This document shows, piece by piece, positions 55,761 through 64,000 of a DNA stretch of 64,000 nt. Position 1 is the stretch's first letter, and each line of letters opens with the position of its first letter. Below the pieces are notes generated by a model, which was not told the origin of the DNA, did not search any database, and was given only the letters and a program-made list of their open reading frames with translations. Made by a program: the position numbers and the translations under genes. Source of the stretch: Inga oerstediana (lineage: Eukaryota > Streptophyta > Magnoliopsida > Fabales > Fabaceae); the NCBI GenBank assembly GCA_963210345.1, contig OY723403.1, forward strand, positions 58,155,999 through 58,219,998, in the 5' to 3' direction.

Positions 55761-56461
55761 ATTCTGTTTCACAGCTGAACTTCCAAAAATCATAACTAAT
55801 TCTAGAAAAATCAAAATGAGGTGATCCCAAAGTCTAATGAAAGCTATTTAAGTCTTCTTTACTAGAAAAATATGGGACATTACTGAAAATTACCACAACA
55901 ATACAGATTTCAAGAAAAGTCCACCTTGCTTCAAAATTGATCCCAGATTTAACGTCAGAATTTGGACAGTCATAACTCCTATCATACCAAACGAAATGAC
56001 ACAAAACATATGTCCATTTTCAAGCTTGAGATGTGAACTTTAAGACTGAAAAGTTTCATAATTTTCCAACACAATGTACTATTTTAAAACGTCCATGCAA
56101 ATCCACTGCCAGGACAGAGCTTTTCACTAACCAATACTTGCCACTTTTAAAACTAAGTTCCCAATGGTTCAAAATTCATATTCAACACTTCTCCCACACA
56201 ATTTTCCACAAGGAACACAATGGCAATCTCAAAATGACCAAAATCCTTCTCCTTTATCATGCTTTGGTTTTGGGCAACACAAACATCAAAATTCCAATCT
56301 CATATAAACGTCAAATTTCAATCACCAATCGATCTATCTATCCTAAACTCATTCCAAAATACCATTCTCATGCCAAAACATATCAAATGAACAGTGGAAC
56401 TCATTTTTGGATTCAAGGCCAAATTTCCATAAATTACAAACTAATCCATTTGACACAAAAC

Positions 56462-56487
56462 ATAGATAGATAGATAGATAGATAGGT
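56462..56487 (+). repeat. (ATAG)6 microsatellite
   Basis: Six tetranucleotide units inside the solo LTR. Confidence 0.95.
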
Positions 56488-57163
56488 TTCACTCACCTTA
56501 TCAACTTTCTCAAAGGGAGTTCTTGATTCACCACTTCCCAAAATTTCGTGTAGCCATAAATCAACACCAATGGGCACACTATAAACACCAAAATGAAGCT
56601 CTCATTCCATGAAACAACATTAATGAATGAAGTTTAGGCAATGGAGTCCAATTTCTTACCTTAATCACCAGCTTTTCTTCCTCTTTCTTGCCCACTAAGG
56701 TCGCCAAAAATGGAGGAAAGGGAAGGAGAGAGAACGAGAGAGAGAAGAGTGAAGAGTGATAAAGGAAATGATGATTTCCTACTCCCTCCAATGTCCAGCC
56801 GAAAAACAAGGGAAGAAGAGAGATAAAATATTGTTTTCAAATACCAATTGACTTTTCCAAGCCTTTTTTCCTCTTGCTAAGTGTCAGCCTCTTATTGGTT
56901 CTCATAAAGCAAGCACCCAATTAACCACTTTAATTCCTCCATTAGCCATTTTAATCACACATCTCATTTTCTCTTAGTTAGCAATTAATTTCCCCATTAA
57001 TCACCAACTTATGACTAATAATCCCATTCTTCCAGTTTTTTTCACTAATTATGACATATTAATTAAAATGGCCATAAAATACATAATAATTCCCATTTAA
57101 ATTCAAAAATATCCACATTAATTCTTATTAGCCCTTAATTAAAAATTGGGGTATTACAAGACC

Positions 57164-58090
57164 CACTCACAACCCCCGTATTCCACCGTCCCGAAGGCAC
57201 GATCCTCCCACCATCAACACCGATGGGCCGCAAGTAATACCGCCCGAAGGCACGGTCCTCTCACCGGAACCACTGATGAGCCGCAGGTAGTAGACTCACA
57301 AATAGCCTAACCGATTAGGTGTCACCGTAGGTAGCCTTCTCTGATCAAAACTCCCCGTAGGTAGCATTCTCCGATCCAAATCCTCCATAGAGAACTTTCT
57401 TCCTGCGCTAGATTAACAACCAGAATCCTCAGGGTACCTGATACACATTTCAATTTAAGTCTAGTACTATAGTTTGGTAGCACAGACCATCCAGGTCAAA
57501 TCCAATTCCTAAGAATCAGCTTAACTATTAAGTCTGATCCTTGATCACAACTCAACTCTTAAAGTCTCAACCTCAGTTGAACTGTGAATTCACTTCCCTG
57601 ATTTCCATGGAGCATCATCAGCCCCAACACAAGTTCAAATATCTTTGCCAGCCTAAGGCACACTAGTCCCCTAGGTCTTAGGGCCTTTGAAGACACAAAT
57701 CCAGTATGACATGGCCAGTGATGTCACACCACCTGGGCTTTCACACCCAACATTTAGGATCATCTCGAGACCTACACCCTTAATTTCACATACCTGAAAA
57801 TCATCCATTATCAAATCAGATGATGGGTTTGATTACGTCCACCTCTGGGTCTACACATCAAATTCTCGAGAAAACCATTATATCCTTCAATTCCACAATG
57901 ATTCACCGCTACAACATAACCAAATAATGTATACACATAGTCCACAATTCTCATATATACACAATTAGCAAAAACTTTAATGTGTAAACCACAAACAACC
58001 AAGTCATTCTCTATGACTTAAGGCAGCAACTACTGCCACCATCCTAGCAAAATCCATCTTTGCCATAAACTACAGCTTTAATACCAAAAT
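57164..58090 (-). mobile_element. Gypsy E leader and start of internal region
   Basis: On the minus strand this follows the 5' LTR at 58,091. It begins with the primer site (58,086-58,075, TGGTATTAAAGC, two changes from the consensus) and a leader that aligns with gypsy B (16,502-16,660). A short Arg-rich stretch near 57,850 (MCRPRGGRNQTHH) may be a gag start. The part near 57,180-57,300 contains two copies of a 57-bp repeat with CCGATGGGCCGCAAGTAATA / CTGATGAGCCGCAGGTAGTA, whose third copy lies across the solo LTR at 54,290-54,330. Confidence 0.7.
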
Positions 58091-60744
58091 TGTAACCCCT
58101 TCCATAATTATATTCGAAATACGCGACTAAAATGAAATAGAGACCAATAATAATCAAATAACATTTACTAACCCATCATATGACGAGGTTTTCACAAATA
58201 CCTTTCAAAATCATTTATAAACTTGCTCTCATATTCACATTTCGAATACAATTACACGCAAATATAAATCACATTCATATAAATATCAAAGTGCACAACA
58301 CAATCATCCAGGAAATCCTGGGTACATACCTTCGCTAAAGATACACAAGGCACAATTGCCCATTACAATTCTTCAAATGGGGATTACAAAATCTCATCTC
58401 AAATTCATAACCCTATATTCAGCCGAATCATATACAGTCTTCACAACTCATTGATAACAAACTACCAACTCTCACCTTGAAAGAGTCCTAGCTGCTCCCT
58501 CCACGAGCCACTTGCCCTGTCTAAATTATTGGTAAGGGGAGGGTGATATTCGAGTGAATCTCAGTAGGGAAACATTATCAATATACAGGTAAAAAAAATG
58601 TTTAATGTATGACATGCTTGCATCACATAACTCATGCACACATACAATGACAAATCTATAAGCTCAATGCTTCAAACGATACACATATGGCCATAGCATA
58701 TATTGAAACATAGCTTCAAATCATTCATACATGTTCCACATAATCAATCGAAGCAATAACATACATCATCACATTAATACAGTTATCAGAGCATGCAGGA
58801 GAGATAAGTTCCCTACCTTAACCCTTTTATGCCTCAAAACGTGTGCCTCAATCTACGTGCAAACAACTCGGGGCTTCATATTCGATCCTATAATGTCAAA
58901 TGTACTATTTAGACACTTCCATAGTGTTTCTAAGGGTTATACGAGGCTATATTAAAAATTTACTAAAATGCCCCCGGGGACTTGGCCCAGCCCCACAGTA
59001 CTCGGTTCGGCTATACTTTTCCCAAAATTTTGACATGGGCTATTCTAATATATTTCTACCCAAAGAATCCATTTTTGAACTTGAAATTATCAAATTCAAT
59101 GTCAATTACAAAATTACCCTTGGCAGCCCCACTTTAAGGGTTTCAGGGGGCGTTTTCATAATTATGCTTTTTCGACCTTTTCCGAAAAAGTGCTTAATTG
59201 TAACCCCACCTAATTTTCGCTCCTTAACTCAATGGAATCATCAAATCATTAAAAGTCCAACTCTAAGACCCATTTCTAGAGCTGGCTGACATTCTCAAGT
59301 ATTCCAAGAAAAATTGGGGTTTTTGGGTTTCGGCACCGTAAACGCGTTCCTTTATACTCCTAACCACTTTATTGACTATTCTCTTAGGTTACATCTACCA
59401 TTAAGTACTAATTTGGGCAGCATAACAACCCTACATACCTATTTTCCATTAATGAAACCAATGACAATCCGACAAAATTTCATCGATTAAATTGTCCATA
59501 GCAACCAGAATCATCAATACACAAGAGTTTGTAAGTTACCTCAAGCTCCCACTAGCTTTTCTCAAGAGTGGCTGAAACCCTAGCCCTTCTTAACCATGAA
59601 AATTGAGCTTCCAACACCTTAAAGAACATGAAAGAGAAGCTTAGGAGCAAGGTTATATGCGTTAGAAACTAGATCGTCGAAGAAATCGGCTTACCTTGTG
59701 AGATGTCTCCTCTTTCTCTCTCTAAGAGCTCTCAAATTTCTCTCACTAGTTTCAGCCGGTTCAGCACGTTAGAAATAAGAGCTGAAGATGATGAGAAAAT
59801 ATTTAATTCCATGCTGATGTCATCTTTTATTGAGATGATGTCATAATTCATATTTTTGGATTTTCTTTTGCCCAAACTTTGAAAAATCATAACTAATTCT
59901 AGAAAAATCTAAATGAGGTGAAAGATATTTAAGTCATCTCTATAGGAAAAATATGGGCCATTACCCAAAATTACCACAAAATTCCAAAATTACATAAAAC
60001 GCATCACTGCCCTAAAACAGAGTTCAGTTTCCATCCCAAACTTTAGGCAGTCATATCTCCTAGCTCACAAAACGAAATGGCACAAATTATATGTCCTTTT
60101 TGAAGCTTGGGATGTGAACTGTAAGACTGGAAAGTTTCAGAATCTTTAGACGCCATTTGGACATTCAAAATGTTCACACAAACGGGCTTCCCAGAATAGA
60201 GTTTCACTGGACAGAATTTTAGATTTTGCATATTTGCTTCCAATGGTCCAATTTTCATACCAAACATCATTCCCACATCAATTTTCACAAGGAATCCATT
60301 GGAAACACCAAATCAATCAAATTCACTATTGACATATTTTCACAACAATCTCAACATGTCAACACAATTCGCATTTCAAAACCTAACATTGCAACTTTTC
60401 CATTCCAAAGTTCCAAACCAATTTCAATGACATCAAAACATACTATGACACCATTTCCAACACAATACTCCATTCAATTATTCCCTTTATTCTAAGTAAA
60501 TTTGGATATTAATCCACAATTGAACTCAAATATAGGGTTTCGACGCTGCTCACAACACACACGAATCACATTCGAGTGCCAAATCACATCATATTCTCCA
60601 AAAGGGTTATTTTTCACTAACCACATCAACTTTTGGAGTCATTAACCCTTAATCATAATTTGGGATCTTGCTAAACCGGGGCTTATTAATCCACTAATCT
60701 TAGGCTTATTCTCTAAGCTTAAGTCTCAAAAGTCAGGGTATTAT
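58091..60744 (-). repeat. Gypsy E 5' LTR
   Basis: On the minus strand from TATAATACCC (60,744; TG has become TA) to GGGGTTACA (58,091), 2,654 bp, followed by primer site and leader. It contains the AATCTCAGTAGGGA block (58,558) in reverse. It has no palindrome cluster at the usual place. GAGGA (60,745-60,749) would be its target duplication, with no partner found. Confidence 0.85.
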
Positions 60745-61874
60745 AGAGGAGTTCAAGCATTAAGATCAATATGTCAACGATCAGGAAATACTCTAGTGGA
60801 ACAATTTGAAGAATTTCTGATTTTCTGTATACATAAATATTAACTTCCAATTTTGAAATAGATTTAAATGTAAACAAGTTATGAATAATTTTCAAATAAT
60901 ATGTATGCATTTTTATAAACAATATGAATTTGGAATCTAAGTACATTTTTGAAATGTGCATTTCGAAACTCAAATACATAGAAAGATTATGCACAATTTC
61001 ACTTTAAGTCCATTTAGCAATCTAAAAACAATGTGAAACCCATAAATGATTGATTGTTAATGGTATACAATAATGAGCAAGTTATTCATTACCCAAATCA
61101 ATAATTTATATAAGCATAACATCGGGTAAGAATAAAGAAGACAGTATCGTGCTCAAGTAACCTTGTAATTACTTGAGAAATTATCCTTTGAAGTTCATTT
61201 GTGCATAATTCCTTGACTTTTACCTTCCATCTTCCAGTTGGTGTTATCACTTGAACATTCACTCCCAGTTATCACATAGTGATGATGATCACTTGATTGG
61301 TTACTTGAGTGATGCTTCACTGTGCATCTTTTCTTCCTTCATTGCTAGCTAGGCATTTACAGTGTTGCCTCAAGTAATGCCTCCTTTTTTTTGCACATTC
61401 AAAAATGCAGCTTCAATGTCCAACTTCCCAAAGATTTGAATTAAATCCTATGTATTCATAATCTTGAGATGAAGCTCTTCCTTTCTTCTTCCTACAAAAC
61501 CATATAGATCATTTTCTTCCTTTGGTATCCAGTTTTACTTGGATCCACTCATGGTTACCTTGTAGGAATCATAATTCACATGCTCTAAGAATATAATTAA
61601 TTCGAGACAATTGAGCATAATGAATTAAAGATGTCTTTATGCATAAGAGAAATATTTTCTTTTCAAATTTGTATACATGCAAAAAGAATTAACCTGTTGA
61701 GCATTACAATCCCTTTATAAATAAATCTTCTTAAATGGCTTTTTAAGGGGTGCGAAAACATAAGTTCAAAATCATTTGCAATGCTCATTCCTAAGATTCC
61801 AAAATATAAAACCTTAATAAATATTACAGACAATTGTGTACCTTTGCCTTAGAAACTTGGAGGATTGCTTTTGC
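60745..61874 (-). other. Internal stretch of a SIRE-like copia element lacking pol
   Basis: It follows the gag on the minus strand, where protease and pol should begin, but I find no pol motif. It is AT-rich. 61,250-61,325 holds TCACTTGA and CACATAGTGATGATGATCAC words like those of the SIRE-like LTR. It may be a deletion joint to other element sequence. The gypsy E LTR cuts it at 60,744. Confidence 0.5.
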
Positions 61875-63049
61875 TTACCCACTACATCTTTCTCTGATAT
61901 TGAATGGTACTCTGTGGTAGCTCTTCTTTAAGGTGGAACGTACTCCTTTTATACATTGCTTCTCTTCATAATCACATAGTGTAGTTCTAGCAATGGGTGC
62001 TCCAAGAGTTCTTCTTTCCGATATAGATGATATGAACCTCTTTCTTGTTGCATAAGAAACTAGTGGTTTCTTCATCATCATCTTCGTACCCTTATGTCCA
62101 TTCTTCTTATATTCAATCTGCATACATAAAGTACTAGATGGACATTTTGGTACCCACATAGACTTGGGTCCTTGATTGTTAGCATTAGATATTACCTTTC
62201 CTTTCAGAACCCAAACATATTTATTTCTCAAATTATAATTTCTTCTAATATAGCATGTGTGAGAAATATGACCTGATTTACCACAATAATTGCAAATAAT
62301 ATGATGATATGTATTATGAGATTCTATACAAGTATTGTGTTGATCAAGAAAAAGTGATTTCAAATGATTATTTTGCCTAAGTTCTTTCTTCCCTTATGAA
62401 TTTCAAGCATGATTGAAAAAATTTTTACTTTTCAGAATAGAATCAATACTTGGTTGAGAAACAATTTTATGCAAACTTTGAAAATCAGTTTTCAAAATAA
62501 CTCCAGAAGAATTGGAATTGTTTACCATATGGGCATCTTGATCTCTAGACGATGATCCATCAAATTTGTCCGTAATGAGTTCTTCTTGGGAAGCATCTTC
62601 TTCTTGTCTATCCATGTTGACTGTAAGGAAGTATTCTATGATTTCTTCTTTTTATCGTCAGCTTCCAATTGTTCATGCACCGTAGATGCACAGCTTATAA
62701 TTTCACATAAATTGTCAACACTTTCAACTTCAACATACATGTTAGAAGTATACATGGAATCAAGAGTATCCCAAGTATCTCTAGCAGTAGAGCAAAATCT
62801 AATTTTCTCAAAATCATTTTCGGTTAAAGCACTATACAAAATTTTCATTGCTCTAATGTTTAACGAAAACATTTTCTTTTCTCTTTCTATCAAATTCTTT
62901 ATTGGTTTGAAATCAAAGACATTTGTAAAAACATCCCACATATCATAATCAAAGCTTTTTATAAAATATGTCATTCTAGCTTTCTAAAACCAAAAATAAA
63001 TATCTTTCAAAATAGGTGGAACTGTGTAGTCAAAACCTTCAGGAAGCAT
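61875..63049 (-). pseudogene. gag: SIRE/Maximus-like copia gag, minus strand, broken
   Basis: The start is placed at ATG 63,049-63,047 after the primer site and a short leader. A stop near 62,980 splits it. The open piece 62,974-62,636 is a UBN2-type domain (IRAMKILYSALTENDFEKIR, then TARDTWDTLDSMY). The middle piece is 62,615-62,403. The last piece, 62,363-61,875, holds the CCHC zinc knuckle CNYCGKSGHISHTC (62,294-62,253) and the phrase QGPKSMWVPK that in SIRE-type elements closes gag. Assignment to that branch rests on these phrases plus the LTR end and primer site. Confidence 0.85.
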
Positions 63050-63112
63050 AAAACACCTAAAATCATGCATTATAAACTCTTAAGGCTGTTAAGTCCTTTA
63101 AACAAGAGTCTA

Positions 63113-63124
63113 GCTCTGATACCA
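63113..63124 (-). other. SIRE-like copia primer binding site
   Basis: On the minus strand TGGTATCAGAGC, an exact match to the initiator-Met primer site, two bases after the LTR end. Confidence 0.93.
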
Positions 63125-63126
63125 AA

Positions 63127-64000
63127 TGTTAGAACTGGCTGACACCCAAGAGGGGGTGAATTGCGTGTAAGATAAAAATCTTAAGAACTTTGAAAATCTT
63201 TTTGCATCTTAGAGGAAGCAATAAATATGAAAGTAATGAATCATAAATCAACATTTAATATATGCTGGAAATATAATAGTTTAGGGTAGAGAATATGCAA
63301 ACTGTGATTTATCCTGGTTCGGTCCAATCTGTGATGGCCTACGTCCAGTCCCCAGGGTCCTCCTAAGATTTTCAAATCCACTATTTTCTTGTTTAATCCA
63401 GGCACAAGAAAAGCCTTTACAAGGTTCTCACCAAGATACTCCCCCTTACAGCAAGTCTTACGAGTAGAGCAATCCAGAAGATTTTTCCTTCCTGCTTACA
63501 TGTGCAAGTCTTACAAGTAACAATGTTCTCTCCTGCTTACACCTCTGTAAGTCTTACAAGCAGCAACGTTCTCTACTGCTTGCACCTTATAAGTCTTACG
63601 ATCAAAAAGTCTTACCGGTGATTCTCTTTACACTTCCCCATAAGGAAATTAACCCACTCAAGGTCCCTCTACCATGAGATCAATTCAGAAATATAGTTGA
63701 AGGTGTTTACAAACTCTCTTATAGAGTGGATATAATGCTTACTGAAGTACAATACAAATAACTCTCTCACAATGTTCTTCGTATCATCTCTTCATTGTAT
63801 TGCTAGGGAAACACATTAAACACTGATACAATGAAGTGTTAGAATGATTAGAAATAAGAAGAGTAAGTTACATAAAATTTCCATGATTTTCAGAATCTTC
63901 AGATACGTTGTTAGTCACGTTACTCGAGTGGTTACTTGAGTAAGGCTCTCTTTTCTTCTGGTTACTCGAGTGAACCCTCGAGTAATAGTTCAAAAAAATT
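63127..64000 (-). repeat. SIRE-like copia 5' LTR, truncated by window edge
   Basis: On the minus strand it ends CCAGTTCTAACA at 63,127. The stretch 63,440-63,610 has four imperfect repeats built on AAGTCTTACRAGYA and CTGCTTACA. Near the right edge lie several ACTCGAGTGG/TACTTGAGTAA words (63,920-63,985). The start of the LTR is outside the window. Confidence 0.88.

Larger units (their letters stand above)
54334..57158 (-). mobile_element. Solo gypsy LTR, minus orientation, with intact target duplication
   Basis: On the minus strand it runs from TGTAATACCCC (57,158) to GGGGGTTACA (54,334), 2,825 bp. AGACC stands on both sides (54,329-54,333 and 57,159-57,163). Removing it restores a continuous repeat region of gypsy E. 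It has a GC-rich palindrome cluster at 55,560-55,760 and a (TAGA)n run at 56,462-56,487. Confidence 0.95.

Noticed and set aside
56033..56473. 146-residue plus-strand frame in the minus solo LTR
   Set aside because: It lies antisense within a defined LTR, has no recognisable domain and is not kept in the other LTR copies.

Overview
This 64-kb window is plant nuclear DNA made almost entirely of transposable elements. I see no host gene, tRNA, rRNA or CRISPR array. It holds chromovirus-type Ty3/gypsy elements with LTRs of about 2.3-3.0 kb (start TGTAATA, end GGGGTTACA, 5-bp target duplications, initiator-Met tRNA primer sites), Ty1/copia elements of two unrelated kinds, and a CACTA (En/Spm) DNA transposon with an Ulp1-like protease domain. 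This mixture, with the AT-rich sequence, points to an angiosperm, probably a eudicot. The species cannot be told from the sequence.

Region 1-29,290 reads as one nest of insertions. The oldest layer is gypsy C (24,663-29,290). Gypsy B (15,948-24,662) went into its RNase H region. Copia-1 (8,610-15,947) went into the 5' LTR of gypsy B. The CACTA element (2,250-8,609) went into the 5' LTR of copia-1. A further gypsy LTR (1-2,249) went into the transposase gene of the CACTA. A separate solo gypsy LTR (18,276-20,556, duplication ATACT) sits in the gypsy B integrase. All left-hand ends of the outer layers fall before base 1.

Region 29,291-39,659 holds older debris. Two LTR-derived blocks face each other as a long inverted repeat (about 29.9-33.95 kb). 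Next come a minus-strand copia gag remnant with an LTR-like block carrying a palindromic tandem array (34.0-36.4 kb), an unassigned stretch (36.4-37.9 kb), another worn gypsy LTR, and a scrap of a plant-type transposase exon.

Region 39,660-53,145 is gypsy D (5' LTR, primer site, broken pol, 3' LTR), split by copia-2 (43,524-49,111, duplication AGACA). Copia-2 is a sister of copia-1 that has lost its primer site, reverse transcriptase, RNase H and most of its 3' LTR.

Region 53,146-64,000 lies mostly on the minus strand: a chimeric LTR junction, a GC-rich block with a possible SINE, a solo LTR (54,334-57,158, duplication AGACC), the leader and 5' LTR of gypsy E (57,164-60,744), and the gag, primer site and LTR of a SIRE/Maximus-like copia element running off the right edge.

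Every coding region is broken by stops and frameshifts, and many stops look like C-to-T or G-to-A changes, as expected for old methylated repeats. The features most worth a second look are six evenly phased hairpins in the CACTA end, an LTR slot that holds different short palindromes in different copies (with one of the same words also in an unrelated copia LTR), an intact His-Asp-Cys triad in the CACTA Ulp1 domain, and a shared Gly-to-Val change in the copia protease active site. I did not find a convincing new functional system.
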